From: Pseudomonas sp. | GTDB lineage: Bacteria; Pseudomonadota; Gammaproteobacteria; Pseudomonadales; Pseudomonadaceae | DNA: 64,000 nucleotides | Assembly (NCBI RefSeq): GCF_002796985.1 | Contig: NZ_PEKX01000009.1 | Span: 328,547 to 392,546, forward strand | Reading direction: 5' to 3' | In this document: piece after piece, positions 33,132 to 41,251 of the stretch | Layout of the letters: each line of letters begins with the position of its first letter | Numbering within the stretch: position 1 is the stretch's first letter | The notes under the pieces: generated by a model | Told to the model about the DNA's origin: nothing | Seen by the model: the letters and a program-made list of their open reading frames with translations, nothing else | Databases searched by the model: none | Translations under genes and position numbers: made by a program

Positions 33132-33938
33132 ATGAGCCAAACCAACTCCAACCTGCCGGTCGACAAGCCCTTCACCCTGGCTGGCCGTACCTACAATTCG
33201 CGCCTGCTGGTCGGCACCGGCAAGTACAAGGACCTCGAAGAGACCCGAGTGGCCATCGAGGCCTCCGGCGCCGAGATCGTCACCGTGGCTGTGCGCCGCA
33301 CCAACATCGGCCAGAACCCGGGCGAGCCGAACCTGCTGGACGTGATCCCGCCGGACCGCTACACCATTCTGCCGAACACCGCCGGCTGCTACGACGCCGT
33401 CGAGGCCGTGCGTACCTGCCGCCTGGCCCGCGAGCTGCTGGATGGCCACAACCTGGTCAAGCTGGAAGTCCTGGCCGACCAGAAGACCCTCTTCCCCAAC
33501 GTCGTCGAAACCCTCAAGGCCGCCGAAGTGCTGGTCAAGGACGGCTTCGACGTCATGGTGTACACCAGTGACGACCCGATCATCGCGCGTCAGCTGGCCG
33601 AAATCGGCTGCATCGCGGTGATGCCGCTGGCCGGTCTGATCGGCTCTGGCCTGGGCATCTGCAACCCGTACAACCTGCGCATCATCCTCGAAGAAGCTAC
33701 CGTTCCGGTGCTGGTGGATGCCGGCGTGGGCACTGCCTCCGACGCCACCATTGCCATGGAGCTGGGCTGCGAGGCCGTGCTGATGAACACCGCCATTGCC
33801 CACGCGCAGAACCCGGTGATGATGGCCGAGGCCATGAAGCACGCCATCGTTGCTGGCCGCCTGGCCTACCTGGCTGGCCGCATGCCGCGCAAGCTTTACG
33901 CCAGCGCGTCGTCGCCGATGTCCGGCCTGATCAACTAA
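33132..33938 (+). CDS. thiG: Thiazole synthase ThiG
   Basis: A 268-residue TIM-barrel enzyme that builds thiazole phosphate from deoxyxylulose phosphate, dehydroglycine and ThiS thiocarboxylate. SRLLVGTGKYKD, VRRTNIGQ, the Schiff-base Lys in LVKLEVLADQ, and VLVDAGVGTASDATIAMELG are intact. CAGGAGTG precedes the ATG. Typical length. A long stem-loop follows the stop. Confidence 0.96.
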   Translation: MSQTNSNLPVDKPFTLAGRTYNSRLLVGTGKYKDLEETRVAIEASGAEIVTVAVRRTNIGQNPGEPNLLDVIPPDRYTILPNTAGCYDAVEAVRTCRLARELLDGHNLVKLEVLADQKTLFPNVVETLKAAEVLVKDGFDVMVYTSDDPIIARQLAEIGCIAVMPLAGLIGSGLGICNPYNLRIILEEATVPVLVDAGVGTASDATIAMELGCEAVLMNTAIAHAQNPVMMAEAMKHAIVAGRLAYLAGRMPRKLYASASSPMSGLIN

Positions 33939-33951
33939 CGTTTCCACTTCG

Positions 33952-33991
33952 ACGCGCGGGCCGGATTGCCAGGGGCAACCGGCCCGCGCGT
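33952..33991 (+). terminator. Long stem-loop between thiG and trmB
   Basis: A 13-bp stem (ACGCGCGGGCCGG with its complement), one bulged A, then 5 more bp (TTGCC/GGCAA) and a 3-base loop. There is no T tract, so it may be a Rho-associated stop, an mRNA 3'-end protector or an attenuator. Confidence 0.6.
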
Positions 33992-34015
33992 GCATTTACC
34001 CGCAAGGTCCGAGTC

Positions 34016-34744
34016 ATGAGTGACATTCCCGAGAATCAGCCCGAAAACCAGCCCGTCGCCGACAACCGGCCGATGCGCGCCATCAAGAGCTTCGTGATGC
34101 GCGCCGGTCGCATGACCGAGGGTCAGCAACGCGGCCTCGATCAGGGCTGGCCGAAGTTCGGCCTGGAGCTGGCCGATGGTCTGCGGGACTTCGACCAGGA
34201 GTTCGGGCGCCAGGCGCCGCGTACCTTCGAGATCGGTTTCGGCATGGGCCACGCCACCCTGGAGATGGCCGCTGCCGCGCCGGACCAGGACTTCATCGGC
34301 GTGGAAGTGCACCGTCCCGGTGTCGGCGCACTGCTCAACGGCATGCTGACCCAGGACCTGACCAATATCCGCGTCTACAGCTGCGACGCCCTCGAGGTGC
34401 TGCGTGACTGCGTGGCCGATGCCAGCCTCGATCGCCTGCTGCTGTTCTTCCCGGACCCGTGGCACAAGTCGCGCCACCACAAGCGCCGCATCGTGCAGCC
34501 GGCCTGGGCCGAGTTGGTACGGCAGAAGCTGAAGGTCGGCGGTGTGCTGCACATGGCCACCGACTGGGAGCAATATGCCGAGCACATGCTGGAAGTGATG
34601 AATGCCGCTCCCGGCTACCGCAACCTGTCGGCGGACAATACCTATGTGCCGCGCCCGGAAGAGCGCCCGATCACCAAGTTCGAACGTCGCGGGGAGCGAC
34701 TCGGGCATGGCGTCTGGGACCTGAAGTTCGAGCGCGTCGACTGA
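34016..34744 (+). CDS. trmB: tRNA (guanine46-N7)-methyltransferase TrmB
   Basis: A 242-residue SAM-dependent enzyme. FEIGFGMGHATLEMA is the SAM site, and PDPWHKSRHHKRRIVQP is the diagnostic catalytic loop; TKFERRGERLGHGVWDLKF closes the protein. It makes m7G46 in tRNA variable loops. It starts 24 bases after the long stem-loop and ends at its own terminator. Confidence 0.96.
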   Translation: MSDIPENQPENQPVADNRPMRAIKSFVMRAGRMTEGQQRGLDQGWPKFGLELADGLRDFDQEFGRQAPRTFEIGFGMGHATLEMAAAAPDQDFIGVEVHRPGVGALLNGMLTQDLTNIRVYSCDALEVLRDCVADASLDRLLLFFPDPWHKSRHHKRRIVQPAWAELVRQKLKVGGVLHMATDWEQYAEHMLEVMNAAPGYRNLSADNTYVPRPEERPITKFERRGERLGHGVWDLKFERVD

Positions 34745-34752
34745 GAGACCGG

Positions 34753-34777
34753 AAGGGCCTGCGCAGCAGGCCTTTTT
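34753..34777 (+). terminator. Intrinsic terminator of trmB
   Basis: Stem GGCCTGC/GCAGGCC with loop GCA, extended by A/T pairs, ending in TTTTT. Confidence 0.88.
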
Positions 34778-34912
34778 CAAGGCTGTACCCCTATCAGACC
34801 GGGATAACCCGGCAGGCCGCCAAGGCCACCCTCACCTCCTGAATAAAAAGCGGCATCCGCCGCGGACGAAAATAAGAGTGATGGACAGGAGTCCGTCGCA
34901 AAGGAGTCTGCT

Positions 34913-36259
34913 GTGTTGAAGAAACTTGCTGTACTGCTGATGGCGGGGGCGTGGGTCCTGCCGGCGCAGGCGAAAGTCGATGCCACCGAGGCCGCTCGAC
35001 TGGGCCGCGACCTGACGCCGATGGGGGCGGAAATGGCCGGCAACGCCAGTGGCACCATCCCCGCGTGGACCGGCGGCATCACCAGCGCCCCGGCGGGCTA
35101 CCAGCCCGGTACCCATCACCTCGATCCGTATGCTGCCGATGCGGTGCAGTACAAGATCGACAGCAAGAACCTGGCGCAGTACCAGGCGCTGCTTACGCCG
35201 GGCACCCAGGCGCTGCTGCAGGAGAACCCGGACTACTACCTGCGCGTCTTCCCCAGCCGTCGCAGTGCCTCGCTGCCCCAGCGCCTCTATGACGCCACTC
35301 GCTTCAACGCCGAGAACGCCGAGCTGATCGCCGACGGCAATGGCGTGCAGGGCGCCGCCGCCGGTGTGCCGTTCCCGATGCCGAAGACCGGCCTGGAAGC
35401 CATCTGGAACCACATCATGCGTTACCGTGGCGAGCAGATTCACATGGTGACCAACCAGGCCGCCGTGCTCGCCAATGGCAGCTACAACCTGCTCAAGCTC
35501 GACCGCTACGTGTACTTCAACTACGGCCGCGAGGGCATGACCCCGCAGGACCTGAACAACACGCTGTTCTACTACAAGTACAACATCGTCGCCCCGGCCA
35601 AGCTCGCCGGCTCCGCGCTGGTGGTGCAGGAGACCCTCGACCAGGTGCTGTCGATCCGCAAGGCCTGGCGTTTCAACAGCGGCGAGCGCCGCGTGCGCCG
35701 CCTGCCGAGCCTGGCTTACGACACCCTGCAGCCGGACACCAACGGCCTGGCTACCGCCGACACCGTGGACGTCTACAACGGCGCACCGGACCACTATGAG
35801 TGGCAGTTGCTGGGCAAGCGCGAGATGCTGGTGCCGTACAACAGCTACGCCGTGCACCAGAAGGGCATTCCCTACGCCGACATCCTGCGCACCAAGACCC
35901 TCAACCCCGAGCTGCTGCGCTACGAGCCGCACCGCGTCTGGGTGGTCGAGGCAACCTTGCGCAAGGGCATGGGCCATCCGTTCGCCAAGCGTCGTTTCTA
36001 CCTGGATGAAGACAGCTGGCAGATCCTCGCCTCGGACATCTACAACGCCGACGGCAAGCTGATCCGCGCCCAGGAAGTGCACCCGATCAACTACTACGAC
36101 GTGCCCATGGTGCTCAGCACCCTGGAGGCGCTGTACGACTTCGAAGGGGCGCGCTACTTCGTCGACGGCCTGGACAACAACGAGGCGATGTACGACTTCA
36201 AGGCCCCGCTCGGGCCGCGCGACTTCACCCCGCAGGCCTTGCGCCGCGAGGGCAACTGA
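34913..36259 (+). CDS. DUF1329 outer-membrane-associated protein
   Basis: A 448-residue exported protein with a signal peptide at residues 1-20 (cut near AQA-KV). The DUF1329 pattern is clear: LGRDLTPMGAEMAGNASGTIPAWTGG in the N-terminus, then FPMPKTGLEAIWNHIMRYRG and the C-terminal YEPHRVWVVEATLRKGMGHPFAKRRFYLDEDSW blocks. The fold is LolB/LolA-like and members are often linked to RND-type hydrophobic-substrate export or degradation genes, but no such partner lies beside it here. It starts with GTG at 34913 behind AAGGAG. Confidence 0.88.
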   Translation: MLKKLAVLLMAGAWVLPAQAKVDATEAARLGRDLTPMGAEMAGNASGTIPAWTGGITSAPAGYQPGTHHLDPYAADAVQYKIDSKNLAQYQALLTPGTQALLQENPDYYLRVFPSRRSASLPQRLYDATRFNAENAELIADGNGVQGAAAGVPFPMPKTGLEAIWNHIMRYRGEQIHMVTNQAAVLANGSYNLLKLDRYVYFNYGREGMTPQDLNNTLFYYKYNIVAPAKLAGSALVVQETLDQVLSIRKAWRFNSGERRVRRLPSLAYDTLQPDTNGLATADTVDVYNGAPDHYEWQLLGKREMLVPYNSYAVHQKGIPYADILRTKTLNPELLRYEPHRVWVVEATLRKGMGHPFAKRRFYLDEDSWQILASDIYNADGKLIRAQEVHPINYYDVPMVLSTLEALYDFEGARYFVDGLDNNEAMYDFKAPLGPRDFTPQALRREGN

Positions 36260-36268
36260 GTCCAGCAG

Positions 36269-36290
36269 AGGCCGCCGCGAGGCGGCCTTT
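36269..36290 (+). terminator. Intrinsic terminator of the DUF1329 gene
   Basis: 8-bp stem AGGCCGCC/GGCGGCCT with loop GCGA, then a short TT G T run, 10 bases after the stop. Confidence 0.75.
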
Positions 36291-36310
36291 GTCTGTCAGT
36301 GGGAAGATTC

Positions 36311-36403
36311 TGCAGGAGTGAGGGGGACGCCATTGTTATTGCTCGCGAACGTGCTACCCGGCAGCTCCTGCGTTGGGCGGTTCGCGAGCAAGCTCGCTCC
36401 TAC
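36311..36403. repeat. Degenerate REP pair, family 1
   Basis: The right copy (36381-36403) is a perfect REP unit. The left copy has decayed or been split: GCAGGAGTGAGG at 36313-36324 and GCTCGCGAAC at 36341-36350 are its two ends with about 16 unrelated bases between. Confidence 0.75.
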
Positions 36404-36442
36404 AAAAAAGCGCGCATCTGGCGCCCCGTCGCACAGCGAGTG

Positions 36443-36697
36443 TTATTCGATCAGCTCCGCCCCCATCACCGTGGTCTCCGGCATGCGCATCGGCGCCGGG
36501 CTGATCTGCAGGTACTTGATGCTGTTGCGCGGAATGATCAGCAGATCGCCGTCCACCTCGATGCTGATGACCGGCGATTCCATCTGTTTGCGGATGCCGC
36601 GAGCCACTTCAGCGGGGTCGTCGCTCTGTTGCGGGAAGCGCAGCGCCAGGCGCTGGCCATCGGCGAAATGCAGGTAGAGATGCTTGATCGGCTTCAT
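36443..36697 (-). CDS. Small conserved cytoplasmic protein of unknown function
   Basis: An 84-residue protein, MKPIKHLYLHFADGQRLALR at its start, then a beta-rich body (VISIEVDGDLLIIPRNSIKYLQISP). GGAGGG lies 7 bases before the ATG at 36697, which settles the start. No signal, membrane segment or known motif. The gene order places it downstream of a DUF3392 gene on the same strand, 44 bases apart. Confidence 0.78.
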   Translation of the reverse strand: MKPIKHLYLHFADGQRLALRFPQQSDDPAEVARGIRKQMESPVISIEVDGDLLIIPRNSIKYLQISPAPMRMPETTVMGAELIE

Positions 36698-36741
36698 GTG
36701 CCCTCCGGTGGGTTGCTGGCCAACCGCCGGAGGGCCGCAGG

Positions 36742-37065
36742 TCAGCTGCGGTCGGCGATCATGCCAATCACGAAGAACACTAGCAGCAGGACAGGCGCCA
36801 GGGTGTAGTTGTTGAAATAACCCAGGCCCTTGGCCAGCCATGGGGTGACGAAGACCATCGCCAGGCCGTAGCCCACGGCGCAGATCAGCACGAACAGCAG
36901 AGTGCGGAAGACGAAGTTGAGGCTGCCGATGCGCTGCTGTACCCAGGCGTTGATCGCCGGGCCGAACAGCACCAGCACGGTGGCCATGATCGCCAGGGCG
37001 ATATCGGACAGGTGGCCGCGGCACCAGCGGGAGACGTTGGCAATCAGGTCGAGCGCGAAGTCCAT
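36742..37065 (-). CDS. DUF3392 family membrane protein
   Basis: A 107-residue protein with three hydrophobic helices (LSDIALAIMATVLVLFGPAI, NFVFRTLLFVLICAVGYGLA, APVLLLVFFVIGMIA). The pattern LFGPAINAWVQQRIGSLNFV is typical of DUF3392. The function is unknown. AAGGAGC precedes the ATG at 37065. A hairpin separates it from the end of hemW, 84 bases upstream. Confidence 0.82.
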   Translation of the reverse strand: MDFALDLIANVSRWCRGHLSDIALAIMATVLVLFGPAINAWVQQRIGSLNFVFRTLLFVLICAVGYGLAMVFVTPWLAKGLGYFNNYTLAPVLLLVFFVIGMIADRS

Positions 37066-37106
37066 TGGGGCTCCTTGGGATTCAGAGTCGCCGGGGAGTG
37101 TACACG

Positions 37107-37130
37107 GCGGGCGACAGCAACGTCGCCCGC
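37107..37130 (-). terminator. Possible terminator or attenuator after hemW
   Basis: Perfect 9-bp stem GCGGGCGAC/GTCGCCCGC with loop AGCAAC, 20 bases past the hemW stop. No T tract on the minus strand, so termination would be partial or Rho-assisted. Confidence 0.5.
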
Positions 37131-37149
37131 TCGTACTCGCGTCAAAGGC

Positions 37150-38337
37150 TCAGGGCAGGAAGCGCTGCAGCAGGTCGTTGAGGAACAGTTGGCCGCGCTC
37201 GGTGGGGGCGAGGCGCTGTGGGTCATCCAGCAGTAGGCCGTCCTGGCGCGCCTGGCGGCAGGCTTCCTCGATGAGCGCCAGCGACAGGCCGGTACGCTCG
37301 GCGAAGGTCGCAGCGGGAACGCCCTCGGTGAGGCGCAGGGCGTTCATTATGAACTCGAACGGCAGGTCGCCCGCCTCCAGGTCGCGCTCGCCGGCCTGGA
37401 AGGGTTTCTCCGGGTTCAGGTAGTCCTTCGGCAGGCGGGTCTTCCAGGTGCGCAGGATGCGGCCTTGCGGTGTGCTCAGCTTGGCGTGGGCGCCCGCGCC
37501 GATGCCGAGGAAGTCGCCGAAGGTCCAGTAGTTCAGGTTGTGCCGCGCACGCTTGCCGTCACGGGCATAGGCCGAGGTTTCGTACTGGACGTAGCCCGCC
37601 TGGGCGAGCAGCGCCTGGCCGGCTTCCTGGATTTCCCACAGCTGGTCGTCCTCGGGCAGTTCTGGCGGTTGGCTCCAGAACACCGTGTTCGGTTCCATGG
37701 TCAGCTGGTACCAGGACAGGTGCGTCGGCGCCAGCGCGATGGCCTGCTGCAAGTCGGCCAGGGCGTCGGCGACGCTCTGCTCCGGCAGGCCGTGCATCAG
37801 GTCCAGGTTGAAGTTGTCGAAGCCGGCGCGGCGAGCCATGTCGGCAGCACGGATAGCCTCCTCGCCATCATGGATGCGGCCCAGCGCCTTGAGCTTTTCG
37901 GCCTGGAAGCTCTGGATGCCAATCGACAGCCGGTTGATGCCCAGCGCCCGATAGTCGGCGAACTTGGCCTGCTCGAAGGTGCCCGGATTGGCTTCCAGGG
38001 TGATCTCGATGTCGCTCTCGAACCCGACTTGCCGCTCCAGGCCTTCGAGGATGCGGCCCAGCGCTTTAGCGGAGAACAGGCTGGGCGTGCCGCCGCCGAA
38101 GAAGATCGAGGTCAGCTTGCGGCCGTATACGTAACCGCAGTCAGCAGCCAGGTCGTCCAGCAGCGCCTCGACGTAGGCGTCCTCGGGCAGCTCCGGGCCG
38201 GCGGCGTGGGAGTTGAAGTCGCAATAGGGGCATTTGCGCACGCACCAGGGGATGTGCACGTACGCGGACAGCGGTGGCAGGCGGAAGCCGGAAACCACCG
38301 GCCCTGCGTCGAGCCCGTGGCTTCCTGCCTGGCTCAT
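37150..38337 (-). CDS. hemW: Radical SAM heme chaperone HemW
   Basis: A 395-residue HemN-like protein. The radical-SAM cluster motif is C32xxxC36xxC39 in HIPWCVRKCPYCDFNSH; FFGGGTPSLFSAKAL, TLEANPGTFEQAKF and GINRLSIGIQSFQ follow. HemW delivers heme to respiratory enzymes and is not a coproporphyrinogen oxidase; it lacks the HemN N-terminal extension. The ATG at 38337 overlaps the rdgB stop (ATGA). The longer frame lies inside rdgB and was rejected. Confidence 0.93.
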   Translation of the reverse strand: MSQAGSHGLDAGPVVSGFRLPPLSAYVHIPWCVRKCPYCDFNSHAAGPELPEDAYVEALLDDLAADCGYVYGRKLTSIFFGGGTPSLFSAKALGRILEGLERQVGFESDIEITLEANPGTFEQAKFADYRALGINRLSIGIQSFQAEKLKALGRIHDGEEAIRAADMARRAGFDNFNLDLMHGLPEQSVADALADLQQAIALAPTHLSWYQLTMEPNTVFWSQPPELPEDDQLWEIQEAGQALLAQAGYVQYETSAYARDGKRARHNLNYWTFGDFLGIGAGAHAKLSTPQGRILRTWKTRLPKDYLNPEKPFQAGERDLEAGDLPFEFIMNALRLTEGVPAATFAERTGLSLALIEEACRQARQDGLLLDDPQRLAPTERGQLFLNDLLQRFLP

Positions 38338-38927
38338 AGACCCAGCCGCTGCTTCAGCAGGGCCATCGCACGGGCGCGGTGGCTGATCTGGTTCTTGCGC
38401 TCGGGTGGCAGTTCGGCACTGGAGCATTCTGCTTCCGGTACCCAGAACAGCGGGTCGTAGCCGAAGCCGTGCTCACCGCGGGCTTCGCGCAGGATGCTGC
38501 CGTGCCAGAGGCCTTCGCAGAGGATCGGCAGCGGGTCGTCGGCGTGGCGGACCAGGGCCAGCACGCTGACGAACTGGGCGCCGCGCGCCTCGTCCGGTAC
38601 GTCCTTCAAGGCGCCCAGCAGCTTGGCGTTGTTCGCCGCGTCACCCTGGCCGTCGGCGTAGCGCGCGGAATAGATGCCCGGCGCCCCGCCAAGGAAATCC
38701 ACCGCCAGGCCGGAGTCGTCGGCCAGCGCCGGCAGCCCGGAGAGGCGCGCGGCATTGCGGGCCTTGAGGATGGCGTTCTCGACGAAGGACAGGCCGGTCT
38801 CTTCGGGCTCCACGTCGCTGAACTCACCGATGGAGCGCACCTTCACGTGGGCTCCGAGCATGGCCTGGAGTTCCTTGAGCTTGCCGGCGTTGTGACTGGC
38901 CAGCACCAGTTGTTCGAGCTTGATCAT
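38334..38927 (-). CDS. rdgB: XTP/dITP pyrophosphatase RdgB
   Basis: A 197-residue Ham1-family house-cleaning enzyme that hydrolyses dITP and XTP. ASHNAGKLKELQAML is the triphosphate site, ETGLSFVENAILKARNAA and LADDSGLAVDFLGGAPGIYSARY are diagnostic, and GFGYDPLFWVPE completes the set. Both ends overlap neighbours by 4 bases (ATGA), with the DUF4426 gene upstream and hemW downstream. Confidence 0.96.
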   Translation of the reverse strand: MIKLEQLVLASHNAGKLKELQAMLGAHVKVRSIGEFSDVEPEETGLSFVENAILKARNAARLSGLPALADDSGLAVDFLGGAPGIYSARYADGQGDAANNAKLLGALKDVPDEARGAQFVSVLALVRHADDPLPILCEGLWHGSILREARGEHGFGYDPLFWVPEAECSSAELPPERKNQISHRARAMALLKQRLGL

Positions 38928-39346
38928 TCGTCTGGGAAGATTTCCTGCATGAAGTCGAAGCTCTGCGGCGCTTCGCTTCCGGACTGGACCTGGATGGAGA
39001 AGGTCAGGGTTTCGCGGCCTTCGATGGGGAATTGCGCCAGGTTGTAGACGGCGCCTTCCTCGACCACGCGCTTGAAGGTCAGGGGGATGGTCTGCCCCAT
39101 CAGGTTCTTCGCGCTGCCGGCCACGGTGGCGTTGGCCGGCTTGCCGCTGGCGTCCAGCGGCACGATGTTGATCACGCCCTGGGCCTTGCTGCGCACCACG
39201 CCCACCGCTTGCGCGACATTGGGCTGGAGGAAGCTGGAGTTGAACACGCTGTAGTGCACCTGCAGGTCGCCCAGGCGCTTCACCTGTTCGGCGAAGGCGG
39301 GGACGGCGAGGACCAGGCAGGCGAGGAAGGTAAGCAGGCGGCGCAT
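38924..39346 (-). CDS. DUF4426 exported protein
   Basis: A 140-residue periplasmic protein with a signal peptide at residues 1-19 (MRRLLTFLACLVLAVPAFA). The mature part (LQVHYSVFNSSFLQPNVAQA, FPIEGRETLTFSIQVQSG) fits DUF4426, an immunoglobulin-like fold of unknown role. GGGAG precedes the ATG at 39346. It lies between metW and rdgB, 34 bases after metW, in an unbroken minus-strand run. Confidence 0.85.
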   Translation of the reverse strand: MRRLLTFLACLVLAVPAFAEQVKRLGDLQVHYSVFNSSFLQPNVAQAVGVVRSKAQGVINIVPLDASGKPANATVAGSAKNLMGQTIPLTFKRVVEEGAVYNLAQFPIEGRETLTFSIQVQSGSEAPQSFDFMQEIFPDE

Positions 39347-39380
39347 GATGTTTCTCCCGGGCTCTATCAGATAGCCGCGA

Positions 39381-40001
39381 TCAGACGGCGATGCGGTGGT
39401 CTTGCACGCCAGCGCCGCTGATCCGGTAGATGCCGATCTCACCCAACAGATTAGGCCAGATTCGCGAGGCCCAACCATGCTGGTGCTCGTGGTCTACCGC
39501 CAGGCGGTCAAGCACCCGCGCGTGCTGCTCGCGGCAGAGTGCCTCGAAGTCGCGGAAGGTGCAGAAGTGGATGTTCGGCGTGTTGTACCAAGTGTACGGA
39601 AGGAACTCCGACACCGGCATGCGGCCATTGCGCGCGAGGTACCAGCGGCAGCGCCAGTGGCCGAAGTTGGGGAAGGTGATGATGCAGGTCTTGCCCACGC
39701 GCAGCATCTCCGCCAGCACCTTGTCCGGGTAGCGCAGGGCCTGCAGCGACTGGGTCATCACGACCACGTCGAAGCTGTTGCTGGCGAAGTTTCCCAGGCC
39801 CTTGTCGAGGTCCTGTTCGATGACGTTCACGCCACGTTCGATGCACTTGGCGATCTTGTCGGGGTCGATCTCCAGGCCATAGCCGCCGACCTGCTTGTGG
39901 TCGCGCAGCCAGGCGAGCAGCTCGCCGTCGCCGCAGCCCAGGTCGAGCACGCGGCTGCCGGCGGGGATCCAGTCTTGGATGATTTCCAGGTCGGCGCGCA
40001 T
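39381..40001 (-). CDS. metW: Methionine biosynthesis protein MetW
   Basis: A 206-residue protein of the methyltransferase fold. The SAM-binding motif is RVLDLGCGDGELLAWL; VVMTQSLQALRYPDKVLAEM and the MetW-specific FPNFGHWRCRWYLARNGRMPV follow. It is known to pair with MetX for full homoserine acyltransferase activity in pseudomonads and relatives. The metX stop is 10 bases upstream, as expected for this couple. Confidence 0.94.
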   Translation of the reverse strand: MRADLEIIQDWIPAGSRVLDLGCGDGELLAWLRDHKQVGGYGLEIDPDKIAKCIERGVNVIEQDLDKGLGNFASNSFDVVVMTQSLQALRYPDKVLAEMLRVGKTCIITFPNFGHWRCRWYLARNGRMPVSEFLPYTWYNTPNIHFCTFRDFEALCREQHARVLDRLAVDHEHQHGWASRIWPNLLGEIGIYRISGAGVQDHRIAV

Positions 40002-40011
40002 GGGTGTCCTT

Positions 40012-41151
40012 TTATACGCTGATGCGGTGCATGTAACCGCTGAAGGCTTGCAGGTAGCGTGGAATCGGCATCAGGAAGGCGTCGTGGCCCTGCGGTGCGT
40101 CGATTTCCAGGTAGCTGACGTTCTTCTTCGCCGCCAGCAGCGCGTCGACGATCTCCCGCGAACGTGCCGGGGAGAAACGCCAGTCGGTGGTGAACGACAT
40201 CAGGCAGAAGTCCGCCTTCACCCCGGAAAGGGTGCGCGCCAGGTCGTCGCCGTGGGCGGCAGCCGGGTCGAAGTAGTCCAGCGCCTTGGTCATCAGCAGG
40301 TAGGTATTGGCGTCGAAGCGGGTGGAGAACTCCTCGCCCTGGTAGCGCAGGTAGCTTTCTACCTGGAACTCGACGCTGTGCAGGTCGTAGTTGAGCTTCT
40401 CCGACTTCATGTCGCGGCCGAACTTGGCGCCCATGGCGTCATCGGAGAGGTAGGTGATGTGCCCGACCATCCGTGCCAGGCGCAGGCCGCGGCGGGGGAT
40501 CACGTCGTGTTCCTGGAAGTGCCCGCCGCAGAACTCCGGGTCGGAGAGGATCGCCTGGCGCGCGACTTCGTTGAAGGCGATGTTCTGCGCCGACAGCTTG
40601 GGGGCGCTAGCGATGCACAGGCAATGGCGCACGCGCTCGGGGTAGCTGATGGTCCACTGCAGCGCCTGCATGCCGCCCAGGCTGCCGCCGACGATGGCGG
40701 CCCAGCTGTGGATGCCGAGGCGGTCGGCCAGGCGTGCCTGGCTGTTGACCCAGTCCTCCACGGTGACGACCGGGAAATCCGCGCCGTAGGTCTTGCCGGT
40801 GGCGGGGTTGAGGCTGGTGGGGCCGGTAGAACCGTTGCAGCCGCCCAGATTGTTCAGCGCGACGACGAAGAACTTGCGGGTGTCGATGGGCTTGCCCGGA
40901 CCGATGCAGCTGTCCCACCAGCCTGGCTTGCGTTCGTCTTCGCTGTGGTAGCCGGCGGCGTGGTGGTGGCCGGAGAGCGCGTGGCAGATCAGCACGGCAT
41001 TGCTCGCCGTGGCATTCAGCTCGCCGTAGGTCTCGATCACCAACTGGTATTCGGGCAGCGTCTTGCCGCAGGCCAGGGGCAGCGGTTCGTCGAACTGCAG
41101 CGTCTGGGGGGTGACCAGACCGACGGAATCTTCGGGGAAGACTGTTGGCAT
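40012..41151 (-). CDS. metX: Homoserine O-acyltransferase MetX (succinyl-type in Pseudomonas)
   Basis: A 379-residue alpha/beta-hydrolase-fold enzyme of the first committed step of methionine synthesis. The nucleophile elbow is IVGGSLGGMQALQW; NLGGCNGSTGP is the substrate loop and the catalytic His is in APQGHDAFL. In P. aeruginosa MetX uses succinyl-CoA in spite of its acetyltransferase fold; that preference is assumed here. No riboswitch-like structure was seen in the 100-base gap upstream. Confidence 0.95.
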   Translation of the reverse strand: MPTVFPEDSVGLVTPQTLQFDEPLPLACGKTLPEYQLVIETYGELNATASNAVLICHALSGHHHAAGYHSEDERKPGWWDSCIGPGKPIDTRKFFVVALNNLGGCNGSTGPTSLNPATGKTYGADFPVVTVEDWVNSQARLADRLGIHSWAAIVGGSLGGMQALQWTISYPERVRHCLCIASAPKLSAQNIAFNEVARQAILSDPEFCGGHFQEHDVIPRRGLRLARMVGHITYLSDDAMGAKFGRDMKSEKLNYDLHSVEFQVESYLRYQGEEFSTRFDANTYLLMTKALDYFDPAAAHGDDLARTLSGVKADFCLMSFTTDWRFSPARSREIVDALLAAKKNVSYLEIDAPQGHDAFLMPIPRYLQAFSGYMHRISV

Positions 41152-41251
41152 CGACCCAGCTCATGAATAAAAAAGGACGGCCAGTCTAAAGAGCGCCGCC
41201 CCCTGCGGCAAGCACGTCGGGAGCGGTGATGGTGCTGGCGTGGCGCGGGTT

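Noticed and set aside
41152..41251. SAM- or SAH-type riboswitch before metX
   Set aside because: The 100-base gap shows no recognisable aptamer core.
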